DNA of 32,120 nt from Bacteroidales bacterium (GTDB taxonomy: Bacteria > Bacteroidota > Bacteroidia > Bacteroidales > VadinHA17): contig JAIVHO010000049.1 in the NCBI GenBank assembly GCA_020201035.1, forward strand, positions 2,921 to 35,040, given 5' to 3'. The position numbers were made by a program, and so were the translations under genes. Each line of letters begins with the position of its first letter. The stretch's first letter is position 1. Below are positions 8,240-16,086 of the stretch, piece after piece. The notes below the pieces were generated by a model. It was not told the origin of the DNA. It searched no databases and saw nothing but the letters and a program-made list of their open reading frames with translations.

Positions 8240-8836
8240 ATGAAAATAGTTTTTGCCACCAATAATAAGCATAAGCTTTCAGAGATAAGCAGAATGGTTC
8301 CACAGAGATTCACTCTCCTTGGACTGGCTGACCTCAATATATTTGAGGATATTCCGGAGGATGGTGATAATCTGGCCGATAATGCGCTACAGAAGGCACG
8401 TTTCGTGCATAGCCGCACAGGGATGAATGTATTTGCCGATGATACAGGTCTGGAAGTAGAGGCTCTGGATGGGAGGCCGGGTGTCTACTCGGCACGATAC
8501 GCGGGTGAAGGATGCAGCTTCGATGATAATATGGATAAACTGCTTGGCGAGATGGAGGATAATGAAAACAGAAATGCGAGGTTCCGCACTGTAATAGCTC
8601 TTATACTTGACGATAAGGAGTATCTTTTCGAGGGTATTGCCGGGGGAAAAATTACCAGAGAAAAAACGGGAAAGGCCGGTTTTGGCTACGACCCGATTTT
8701 CATTTCCGATGGGATGAACCTTACCTTTGCAGAGATAGATCCTGAACTGAAAAACAGTATTTCACACAGGGGAAAGGCAACCCGGAGGCTGATAGCGTTT
8801 CTGGATAGCTACAGCCAACAACAAAAACAGGGATAA
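8240..8836 (+). CDS. rdgB: Non-canonical purine NTP pyrophosphatase (RdgB/HAM1 family)
   Basis: This house-cleaning enzyme hydrolyses dITP, ITP and XTP to the monophosphates, keeping deaminated purines out of DNA and RNA. The 198-residue length is typical. Motifs: FATNNKHKLSEI at 5-16 (substrate-binding Thr/Asn/Lys), ADDTGLEVEALDGRPGVYSA at 66-85 with the catalytic acidic pair, GFGYDPIF, and SHRGKA near the C-terminus. The start is ATG. The next gene (porZ-like) begins 15 bases after the stop, so the two are probably co-transcribed. The divergent neighbour is cyclase 1. Confidence 0.96.
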   Translation: MKIVFATNNKHKLSEISRMVPQRFTLLGLADLNIFEDIPEDGDNLADNALQKARFVHSRTGMNVFADDTGLEVEALDGRPGVYSARYAGEGCSFDDNMDKLLGEMEDNENRNARFRTVIALILDDKEYLFEGIAGGKITREKTGKAGFGYDPIFISDGMNLTFAEIDPELKNSISHRGKATRRLIAFLDSYSQQQKQG

Positions 8837-8851
8837 AAACGTTCACAGGCA

Positions 8852-11134
8852 GTGTACAGGATAATCCTTATATCAACTCTTTTAGCGGTTCCCTTAAACC
8901 TTCTGTCACAAAGTCCGGTTGGTAAATGGGAAGCACACCTCCCCTGGCACCAGGTACTATGGATCACAGCTACAGGTGAGGAGGTCACCGCCTCAACTCC
9001 TTACGCACTTATCAGACAGAGTGATTTTCATCCTGAAGCTGAAACCATTTCCAAGGTAGACGGATTAAACGGAAGCGGAATAAACACTATCGGGTATTCA
9101 GAATCAACGAAATCACTTATAGTGGCTTATGACGACAGCAATATTGATATTATCTCCGGCAATAAAATTTCCAACCTGCCTGATCTCTATAATAAATATA
9201 TCGCAGGAGTAAAGGAGATAAAAAGGATCAGGACACGCGAAAACCGGGCATATCTGACAACAACCTTCGGTGTTGTGATTATTGATCTTCTTAAGATGGA
9301 GGTTTACGATACATGGAATCCCTCTTCAACAGGTGATTACACAACGGTAAATGACGTTGCCTTTATGGGTGGATATGTCTACGCTGCCACAGGAAGCGGC
9401 CTTTACCGGGGAGATATTCAAAGCACCGGACTAAGCTATTTCGGAAACTGGGAGAAGCTCTCCTGGATTCCTGAAGGCAGCGGGGCCGGTGCTGTTGTGG
9501 CCTATGATAACAGGCTTTTTATTAATATTCAGTCGGGTCCCTTAACAGGAGATAACCTGATAATGTACAATGGAAATATCACGCCTGTTTTTAACAGTCC
9601 AGGCATTACTGTCAGGTCACTGGAGATATCTGAGAACAGTCTGATAGCCTCGGCCGGAGAGAAGATTATCATCACCGATCTTAACGGCAGCATCACCGGT
9701 GAAATAGATGATTACGGCTGGGGGACACCCGATGCATCAAATGCAATTTTCGCAAGGGGTATACTCTGGATAGCTGACAGAAATGCCGGTATTGTCAGAA
9801 GCAGCAACCTGTCAACATTCGACGGAATTGCTCCCAACGGACCATACCTTAACAGTGCAGGAGAGATATTTAACAGTGATGGTGTAACGCTGGTAGCGGG
9901 AGGAGCCGTTGACAATGCATGGAACAACACCTTTACAAATCTGCATCTCCATATCTATTCTGACCGCAGGTGGCAAACCATTTTTGATTACGGTCACCAT
10001 GATGCAATGAGAGTAAGAATATCTCCGTTTGACAGGGATCTTATTTATCTGTCGTCATGGGGAAGCGGGCTTTACGAAATAAGAGCGGGAGAGATTACCG
10101 CCCACTGGAACGAAAATAATTCACCGCTGGAGAGTATTATTACGGGTGAACCCTATGTAAGGGTAGGAGGACTCGACTTTGACAGGGATGGAAATCTATG
10201 GATGACACAATCGGGGGTTGAGAAGAGCATTAAGATCCTAAAACCAGACCACTCCTGGACAGTTTTGCCCTACAATGTAAATGCTCCCACAACCGGTGAG
10301 TTGCTTATCTCATCAACAGGAATAAAATGGATTGTACTGCCAAGGGGCCACGGTCTGTTTGTGCTTGATGACAACCAAACGCCTGATGAGAGCAGCGACG
10401 ACAGGTACAAAAAGTTTATACCAACTGACCAGGATGGCAATACACTGCCCAATATCTATTCAATTGAGGAGGACAGGTCAGGCAATATCTGGATAGGAAC
10501 AGATCGTGGTCCGGCAATTTTCTATACCCCATGGCGCATTTTTGACGGTGATCTGAGGGCATACAGAATCAAGATTCCACGTAATGATGGCAGCGGGCTG
10601 GCCGATATTCTGCTGGCAACGGAAACCATAACAACGATTACCACAGACGGAGGCAACAGAAAATGGTTTGGCACAAACAGCTCTGGTGTTTATCTGGTAA
10701 ATGATGATTCTGACAGGCTTATCAAAAGCTATAACAAGGCAAACAGCCCGGTACTCTCAAACACCATTACATCACTGGCAGCTGACGATATAACAGGCGA
10801 GGTATGGATTGGTACCGGCAGGGGAATTGTTACCGTCCGTGAAATTGCTACAGAAGGGGCAATAGGGTTTGACAACGTATATGCCTTTCCCAACCCGGTG
10901 AGGGAGGATTACAGAGGGGATGTGACCATCACGGGGTTAATGCCCGACACCAACGTAAAGATAACAGGGATCAGCGGAAATCTGATTTATGAAACCACTT
11001 CAACGGGGGGACAGGCGTCGTGGGATCTCATAGGCAGAACCGGCGGGAGGGTAGCTACCGGGGTTTACCTGGCTTTCTGTGCTTCATCAGACGGAAGTGA
11101 ATCAACAGTAGTAAAAATACTGGTGATCAGATAA
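8852..11134 (+). CDS. porZ: PorZ-like type IX secretion beta-propeller protein
   Basis: PorZ is a surface component of the type IX secretion attachment complex that works with the sortase PorU on cargo bearing C-terminal sorting domains. The 760-residue protein has a signal peptide (IILISTLLAVPLNLLSQ), then SPVGKWEAHLPWHQV, a typical PorZ opening, and many propeller-like repeats (GNLWMTQSG, GNIWIGTDRGPAIF, REVWIGTGRG-like GEVWIGTGRGIV). The last 85 residues form the sorting-type domain beginning YAFPNPVREDYRGDVTITG and ending GVYLAFCASSDGSESTVVKILVIR-like beta strands. The start is a GTG at 8852, since the frame closes at the rdgB stop 15 bases earlier. The gene converges on cyclase 2 with only 37 bases between stops, filled by a 15-bp repeat. 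The symbol is assigned from architecture and motifs, not a search. Confidence 0.82.
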   Translation: MYRIILISTLLAVPLNLLSQSPVGKWEAHLPWHQVLWITATGEEVTASTPYALIRQSDFHPEAETISKVDGLNGSGINTIGYSESTKSLIVAYDDSNIDIISGNKISNLPDLYNKYIAGVKEIKRIRTRENRAYLTTTFGVVIIDLLKMEVYDTWNPSSTGDYTTVNDVAFMGGYVYAATGSGLYRGDIQSTGLSYFGNWEKLSWIPEGSGAGAVVAYDNRLFINIQSGPLTGDNLIMYNGNITPVFNSPGITVRSLEISENSLIASAGEKIIITDLNGSITGEIDDYGWGTPDASNAIFARGILWIADRNAGIVRSSNLSTFDGIAPNGPYLNSAGEIFNSDGVTLVAGGAVDNAWNNTFTNLHLHIYSDRRWQTIFDYGHHDAMRVRISPFDRDLIYLSSWGSGLYEIRAGEITAHWNENNSPLESIITGEPYVRVGGLDFDRDGNLWMTQSGVEKSIKILKPDHSWTVLPYNVNAPTTGELLISSTGIKWIVLPRGHGLFVLDDNQTPDESSDDRYKKFIPTDQDGNTLPNIYSIEEDRSGNIWIGTDRGPAIFYTPWRIFDGDLRAYRIKIPRNDGSGLADILLATETITTITTDGGNRKWFGTNSSGVYLVNDDSDRLIKSYNKANSPVLSNTITSLAADDITGEVWIGTGRGIVTVREIATEGAIGFDNVYAFPNPVREDYRGDVTITGLMPDTNVKITGISGNLIYETTSTGGQASWDLIGRTGGRVATGVYLAFCASSDGSESTVVKILVIR

Positions 11135-11180
11135 TTGGTGGCCAGATAATTGGTGGCCAGACAACTAGTGGTCAGGTAAT
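11128..11180. repeat. 15-bp tandem repeat across the porZ-like stop codon
   Basis: The unit CAGATAATTGGTGGC occurs perfectly at 11128-11142 and 11143-11157, then as a diverged copy at 11158-11172 (CAGACAACTAGTGGT) and a partial copy from 11173. The first unit contains the TAA of the porZ-like gene, and because 15 is a multiple of three the stop is duplicated in frame. The last part overlaps the 3' end of the convergent cyclase 2 gene. It looks like slippage-type duplication. Confidence 0.85.
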
Positions 11181-12575
11181 AAGACTCTGTATCCGCTCTA
11201 TCTGCATCTGCTTGTTAACCTCCCTCAGGCTCCGTGCTGTACGGGTGAAATACTGGTGACCTGATATAAATTTCACCTGCAGCTTATTCCAGTCGTTTAG
11301 TGACCCAATCTTATTCTGAGCCTTCAACTCATCGTAAAGAGTGTTTGACACCGGGATAAAATCACTTCTGCCCAGATAATCAAGGTCAGAATCACAGATG
11401 ATTTTCTGAAGCAGGCCGTTTGGTTTAGGAGGCAGCTTCGTAGCCATTATTATCTCACACACCTTATCTATCTGTTCATCTGTATATTTATACTCCGGTA
11501 GAATTCCCCGTGCCATCGCTGTTCCGTGATATTCATGTTCATCATATGCTATAATATGGCCTGCATCATGAAAAAGCGCAGCCGTCTTTAAAAGCAGAAT
11601 CTCTTCATCCGAGCACCCCTCTGCCCAGCCTATAAGTTCAACTTCCGTAACAACATCCACCGTATGCTTGACATTATGATAAAAGAGATAGGAGGGTAAT
11701 TCTTTCTCAAGGCGGTCAAGTATTATCTCCTGCAGATCTGTAAACTGGATTAGCCCGAATTTTATCAGAAACGAATCGTTTGGAACCCTGCCCATTCCGT
11801 CTTTAGAAAATTCAGGTCTGAGACCATTGACCTCATAAATGTCCAGATCCCCCTTATATTTTACAGGAAGCTTTCCGAAATACTCACACTGGAAAAACTC
11901 CTTAACCAGCTCATAGGTCATAACTGATATAAGGATCCTGTTGTTTTCTGAGACTGTTTCAACCCTGCTGGCAGTGTTTACGGTATCTCCCTTGATATCA
12001 TATGAAACCTTTTTTCTACCGGAGACTGCAGCGGTAACGGGGCCTGTATGGATACCGAATTTTATATCCCAGATTCTTTCGCCGCCATCTCTTCTCTCCT
12101 TTTCAAAATCCTCCATAAAATTACGCATCTCCATTGCGGCCATTACCACATCAACAGGATTTGTAATATTCTTTTCCGGAATACCTCCCGTACACATATA
12201 GGTATCACCTATAGTTTTGATTTTACGTATATTATACTTCTCCACAATACGGTCAAAAGTATATAAAACCTCATCCAGCTCATCCATAAAGCCTGCACCT
12301 ACCGGATTTGTCATAACCCTTGAAAAACCATGTATATCGGCAAACAGCACTGTTGCCATCTTAAATTTAAGCGATCTCGTTTCATGGATATCTCCCCTTG
12401 CAGTCTCTTTATCACCGGGTGAAAGCTGTTCTATCAAAACACCAGCCTTTTCGAGTCGGGCCGACAGCCTCTCATTCTCCTTCTGAAGCTTTTTAATTAT
12501 CTCCTCCATATCCTGATTAGCCCTTGCAAGCTTTGCAATGCGCTTTATCAGATTGGCCTGTGATTCGTTTCCCAT
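11172..12575 (-). CDS. Soluble adenylate cyclase fused to an intact HD hydrolase domain (cyclase 2)
   Basis: From the ATG at 12575 the protein has 467 residues and no signal or membrane segment. A coiled coil (about 5-52) leads into a class III cyclase domain (70-255) with metal Asp80 (FADIHGF) and Asp124 (KTIGD), adenine-selecting Lys120 and Asp193 (SYDIKGD), Asn200 and Arg204. Residues 270-467 form an HD-superfamily domain with all expected ligands: YHNVKH (His300, His304), FHDAGH (His336, Asp337, His340), EHEYHG (His347, His350) and CDSDLDYLG (Asp395). One chain could thus make a cyclic nucleotide and also hydrolyse a phosphoester, possibly the same nucleotide, but the HD substrate cannot be read from sequence. 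The frame is open to a TTG at 12587; ATG preferred. It is paralogous to cyclase 1 throughout the cyclase and C-terminal parts. Confidence 0.9.
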   Translation of the reverse strand: MGNESQANLIKRIAKLARANQDMEEIIKKLQKENERLSARLEKAGVLIEQLSPGDKETARGDIHETRSLKFKMATVLFADIHGFSRVMTNPVGAGFMDELDEVLYTFDRIVEKYNIRKIKTIGDTYMCTGGIPEKNITNPVDVVMAAMEMRNFMEDFEKERRDGGERIWDIKFGIHTGPVTAAVSGRKKVSYDIKGDTVNTASRVETVSENNRILISVMTYELVKEFFQCEYFGKLPVKYKGDLDIYEVNGLRPEFSKDGMGRVPNDSFLIKFGLIQFTDLQEIILDRLEKELPSYLFYHNVKHTVDVVTEVELIGWAEGCSDEEILLLKTAALFHDAGHIIAYDEHEYHGTAMARGILPEYKYTDEQIDKVCEIIMATKLPPKPNGLLQKIICDSDLDYLGRSDFIPVSNTLYDELKAQNKIGSLNDWNKLQVKFISGHQYFTRTARSLREVNKQMQIERIQSLIT

Positions 12576-12651
12576 TATTCTGATCAAGTTTAGCCTTAAA
12601 GATACAAATTTTAACTTTCCACCACGGCCGAACTTTATACAGGCGATTTAG

Positions 12652-12659
12652 TAACTTTG
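12652..12659 (+). promoter_or_regulatory. Candidate -7 box upstream of recO
   Basis: TAACTTTG fits TAnnTTTG exactly and lies 21 bases before the recO ATG, a normal leader length. I see no clear TTG at the expected distance upstream, so this is half a promoter match only. Confidence 0.4.
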
Positions 12660-12680
12660 CGTTTCAAAACAGAAGCCCTG

Positions 12681-13418
12681 ATGATTGTTAAGACAGAAGG
12701 CATAGTGTTGCGGACCATAAAACATTCCGATTCGGGTATTATTGCACATATCCTTACCCGTGACAGGGGAAGGCTCTCCTTTATGGTGAGAGGTATTCAC
12801 AGCAAAAAAGGCAAGACCCCCGGTGTCTTCTTCCAGCCTCTTCAGCTGCTTGAACTGGAGATCATGGTAAAAGAAGGGCGGGATCTGAATTCAATCCGTG
12901 AGGTTTCATCTGCTCATAACTTTACCTCTCTTCCCTACGATCCCTATAAAAGCAGTATAGCACTGTTCATCAGCGAAGTATTGTCGAGATCCGTTCAGGA
13001 AGAGGAGCCTGATCCTCCACTATACAGCTTTATCAGAAGCACCATTACAGATCTTGATCAAACATCAGGCAACATCTCCAATTTCCACATTGCCTTTATG
13101 GTCACCCTTGCTACATATCTTGGCATTGCTCCTTCAGCAGCATCGCTAACGAAAGAAGCTCCTGCCTATTTCGATATGAATAGCGGTAGTTTTTGCCAGT
13201 CGCCGCCTATGCATGGATTTTACCTTCAGCAGAGACATGCCGGGATTCTTCAACGCTTTATGCTTACAACTCCCTCCGCCTCTACTGAAATAAAACTCAA
13301 CGGAAAGGAGAGAAGTGAGTTTCTGGGTAGTGTACTCACCTTCTTTTCAATTCACCTTCCCGGAATGAAGAATATAAGGTCTCTGGAGGTAATGTCACAG
13401 CTTTTCTCCCCTTCGTAA
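12681..13418 (+). CDS. recO: DNA repair protein RecO
   Basis: RecO works with RecF and RecR to load RecA onto SSB-coated single-stranded DNA during gap repair. The 245-residue protein opens with the OB-fold signature MIVKTEGIVLRTIKHSDSG and continues through ILTRDRGRLSFMVRGIHS and FFQPLQLLELEI, typical of Bacteroidota RecO. It ends in a helical region. The zinc-finger cysteines of some RecO proteins are not seen: only one Cys (SFCQSPP) is present. The longer open frame starts at a TTG at 12657 overlapping the candidate -7 box, so the ATG at 12681 is preferred. It is divergent from cyclase 2. Confidence 0.92.
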   Translation: MIVKTEGIVLRTIKHSDSGIIAHILTRDRGRLSFMVRGIHSKKGKTPGVFFQPLQLLELEIMVKEGRDLNSIREVSSAHNFTSLPYDPYKSSIALFISEVLSRSVQEEEPDPPLYSFIRSTITDLDQTSGNISNFHIAFMVTLATYLGIAPSAASLTKEAPAYFDMNSGSFCQSPPMHGFYLQQRHAGILQRFMLTTPSASTEIKLNGKERSEFLGSVLTFFSIHLPGMKNIRSLEVMSQLFSPS

Positions 13419-13502
13419 CTGGTAATATTTGAATTAAATTAGCTATCGGCAAAGAGCATCCTCCGTTTTTTAATTATATTAGCACTGCTAAACTATAACC
13501 GG

Positions 13503-15044
13503 ATGCCGCTTTTAAATTCTATCATCAACTGGCTTAATACCAAGAGAATATATCATATTGATATATTTAAGACATATCCCCATGAGGTACAGAATGAAGC
13601 CTTTACAGGACTGATTACCCGTGCAGTGAATACAACATGGGGAAGGGAACACTCCTATTCAAAAATCAGATCTGTCAATGACTTTAAGGAGGCAGTAAGA
13701 ATACAGACATATGAAGATATTGAACCATATGTTGAAAGACTGCGAAAGGGGGAAAAGGATCTGCTGTGGCCGGGTGATGTTAAATGGTTTGCCAAATCAT
13801 CAGGAACCACCAGCTCAAAAAGCAAATTTATTCCGGTAACACGCGAAGCACTTGAAGAGTGTCACTTCAGGGGAGGTAAGGATGTTCTGGCAATCTACAC
13901 CTTTATCAATCCTGAATCGCGCATTTTCAGCGGCAAGGGACTGACCCTGGGTGGCAGTCACCGTATCAATAACTTCAGCAATGACTCGCTCTATGGAGAT
14001 CTGTCGGCCATACTGATTGAGAATCTGCCTCTGTGGGCCGACCTGCTCAGAAGTCCTAAAGCCTCAATTGCCCTGCTCGAGGATTTCGAGGAGAAGATGG
14101 AAAAAATTACCAGTATCACCATTAACCAGAATATTACCTATCTGGTGGGTGTTCCTTCATGGTTCCTGGTTCTGATCAAGTATGTCCTCAATTATACCGG
14201 GAAAAAGAACCTGCTTGAGGTATGGCCGGGACTGGAGCTCTTCTGTCATGGTGGTATCAGCTTTAAACCATACCGCGAACAGTACCGGGAGGTTATACCG
14301 TCTGCCAAAATGAATTACCTTGAATCATACAATGCCTCAGAAGGGTATTTTGGTATTCAGGATGATCTCGAAACGGGTGATATGCTTCTGATGCTCGACT
14401 ACGGTATATTTTATGAATTTGTAAAAACATCGGACCTTGACAGGGAAGATCCGCCCACCCTGACGATCGGGGAGGTGGAAACCGGTGTAAACTATGCCAT
14501 TGTGATATCAACCAACGGAGGCCTCTGGAGGTATATGATAGGCGATACTGTGCAGTTTACAACTCTTTTCCCTCATAAATTCATTATTACAGGCCGTACC
14601 CGTCACTTTATTAACGCCTTTGGGGAGGAGGTGATTATTGAGAATGCAGAAAGGGCGCTGGAGACAGCGTGCGGCAAGACAGGAGCATCAATAAGGGAGT
14701 ATACGGCCGGACCCTTTTTTATGAGCACATCAGCCAAAGGGTACCACGAATGGATAATCGAATTTGAGCATGCTCCGCCTGATCTGGATCACTTCACAAC
14801 CATGCTTGACAATTCACTTCAGAGTCTGAACTCCGATTACGAAGCAAAAAGATATAAGAATCTCACCCTTGCAAAACCTGTTGTACGGAGTGTCCCCCGC
14901 GACACTTTTTACCGGTGGCTGCAGAAGAAGAACAAGCTTGGCGGGCAGAACAAGGTACCCAGACTTGCCAACGACAGAAAAATCATTGAAGAGCTATACC
15001 AGGTAATGGAGGAGGACGGATTTATTCTACAAAATGACAGGTAA
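13503..15044 (+). CDS. GH3 family (auxin-responsive-promoter-like) acyl-adenylating protein
   Basis: This 513-residue protein belongs to the GH3 branch of the ANL adenylating superfamily. Plant members join amino acids to acyl hormones; the bacterial role is not established. The ATP-binding signature is clear: AKSSGTTSSKSKFIPVT at 97-113. Other GH3-like stretches are LGGSH, ESYNASEGYFG, GEVETGVNYAIVIST and GLWRYMIGDTV, the last resembling the conserved adenylation-site motif with Tyr and Asp. The ATG start is at 13503. It follows recO after 84 bases and precedes the deoxynucleoside kinase; a tandem repeat begins inside its last codons. No partner gene here indicates the substrate. Confidence 0.88.
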   Translation: MPLLNSIINWLNTKRIYHIDIFKTYPHEVQNEAFTGLITRAVNTTWGREHSYSKIRSVNDFKEAVRIQTYEDIEPYVERLRKGEKDLLWPGDVKWFAKSSGTTSSKSKFIPVTREALEECHFRGGKDVLAIYTFINPESRIFSGKGLTLGGSHRINNFSNDSLYGDLSAILIENLPLWADLLRSPKASIALLEDFEEKMEKITSITINQNITYLVGVPSWFLVLIKYVLNYTGKKNLLEVWPGLELFCHGGISFKPYREQYREVIPSAKMNYLESYNASEGYFGIQDDLETGDMLLMLDYGIFYEFVKTSDLDREDPPTLTIGEVETGVNYAIVISTNGGLWRYMIGDTVQFTTLFPHKFIITGRTRHFINAFGEEVIIENAERALETACGKTGASIREYTAGPFFMSTSAKGYHEWIIEFEHAPPDLDHFTTMLDNSLQSLNSDYEAKRYKNLTLAKPVVRSVPRDTFYRWLQKKNKLGGQNKVPRLANDRKIIEELYQVMEEDGFILQNDR

Positions 15045-15127
15045 CTCTAAAAAGACTGATAGGTAATTCTACAAAACTGACAGGTAACTCTACAAAACTG
15101 ATTATTAAAACTGATTATTAAAACTGA
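15026..15127. repeat. Degenerate 20-22 bp and 13 bp tandem repeats after the GH3 gene
   Basis: Units beginning TCTACAAAA and ending AGGTAAC or AGGTAAT occur at 15026-15045, 15046-15067 and 15068-15088, with a partial copy at 15089-15100. The tail then becomes a second repeat of period 13 (AAAACTGATTATT) to 15127. The first unit contains the GH3 stop codon, and the array ends five bases before the kinase ATG. Confidence 0.8.
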
Positions 15128-15132
15128 GATAT

Positions 15133-15747
15133 ATGCATATTGCAATTGCCGGGAATATCGGTTCGGGAAAAACAACGCTGGCCGGACTGCTTGCAAAACA
15201 CTACGGTTGGGATGCCCATTATGAAGATGTTGATGACAATCCCTATCTGAACGATTTCTATGAAGATATGCAACGATGGTCTTTCAACCTTCAGATATAC
15301 TTTCTGAACTCCAGATTCAAACAGGTTGTTGAGATAAAAAAATCGGAACAAACAATTGTACAGGACCGCACTATTTATGAAGATGCCTATATTTTTGCCC
15401 CAAACCTTCATTCGATGGGTCTTATGACAACCCGTGACTTTGACAACTACTTTAAGCTTTTTAATCTGATGAGTTCCCTGATTAAGCCCCCGGATCTGCT
15501 TCTCTACCTCAGGGCATCAGTGCCTACGCTTGTCAGCCAGATTCAGAAAAGAGGCAGGGAGTATGAAAGCTCCATAAGAATTGATTACCTGAAGAGGCTG
15601 AATGAACGGTATGAGGCATGGATTGAATCCTATAACCTTGGCAAGATGCTGATTATAGAAGCTGATTCATACGATTTCCCTGACAACACCGATCATCTCA
15701 ACCAGATAATAGACAAGATTAACGCTGAACTTCACGGACTGTTTTAG
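15133..15747 (+). CDS. Deoxynucleoside kinase
   Basis: This enzyme phosphorylates salvaged deoxynucleosides with ATP to the 5'-monophosphate. The 204-residue length and motifs fit the dNK/dGK-dCK family: P-loop GNIGSGKT at 7-14, EDVDDNPYLNDFYED at 31-45, the DRS-type motif DRTIYEDAYIF at 78-88 (Arg79 and the following acids position substrate), and an Arg-rich lid region (KRGREYESSIR). It is most like the bacterial deoxyadenosine/deoxyguanosine kinases, but base preference cannot be fixed by eye. The start is ATG. The 43-bp repeat array starts 19 bases after its stop. Confidence 0.92.
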   Translation: MHIAIAGNIGSGKTTLAGLLAKHYGWDAHYEDVDDNPYLNDFYEDMQRWSFNLQIYFLNSRFKQVVEIKKSEQTIVQDRTIYEDAYIFAPNLHSMGLMTTRDFDNYFKLFNLMSSLIKPPDLLLYLRASVPTLVSQIQKRGREYESSIRIDYLKRLNERYEAWIESYNLGKMLIIEADSYDFPDNTDHLNQIIDKINAELHGLF

Positions 15748-15766
15748 AAACTTAAGACATTCCCCC

Positions 15767-16020
15767 TGAAATCCGGCGGCATGTTTTTTGAGACTCAGCG
15801 AATTATTTTTGAAACCCGGCGGCATGTTTTTTGAGACTCAGCGAATTACTTTTGAAATCCGGCGGCATGTTTTTTGAGCCCCTGCTGATTACTTTTGAAA
15901 TCCGGCGGTATGTTTTTTTGAGACTCAGCGAATTATTTTTGAAATCCGGCGGTATGTTTTTTGAGCCCCTGCTGATTACTTTTGAAACCCGGCGGTATGT
16001 TTTTTGAAACCCGGCGCAGG
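15767..16020. repeat. 43-bp tandem array with alternating A/B units
   Basis: Units start at 15767, 15810, 15853, 15896 and 15940, all 43 bases except the fourth, which has one extra T. A truncated sixth starts at 15983 and a short seventh piece at 16005. Each opens with TGAAAYCCGGCGG and contains TATG or CATG plus a T-run. The middle is type A (GAGACTCAGCGAATTA) in units 1, 2 and 4 and type B (GAGCCCCTGCTGATTA) in units 3 and 5. Units 1-3 carry GGCGGC and units 4-6 GGCGGT, so an A-B dimer of 86 bases seems to have been amplified. The unit length is not a multiple of three, there are no spacers, and I see no strong hairpin inside a unit. Confidence 0.92.
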
Positions 16021-16086
16021 ATAGTAGAAACGGCATATACGATAGCAGAAACTGTCAAACATTCATATTACAAAAATTACAACCAG

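Noticed and set aside
15767-16020. CRISPR array
   Set aside because: Units follow each other without variable spacers, and the period of 43 covers the whole sequence; no cas genes are near.
15803-16036. 77-codon minus-strand frame with repeated PPDFK motifs
   Set aside because: It is the translation of the 43-bp array; the unit is not a multiple of three, so the apparent peptide repeats come from frame cycling.
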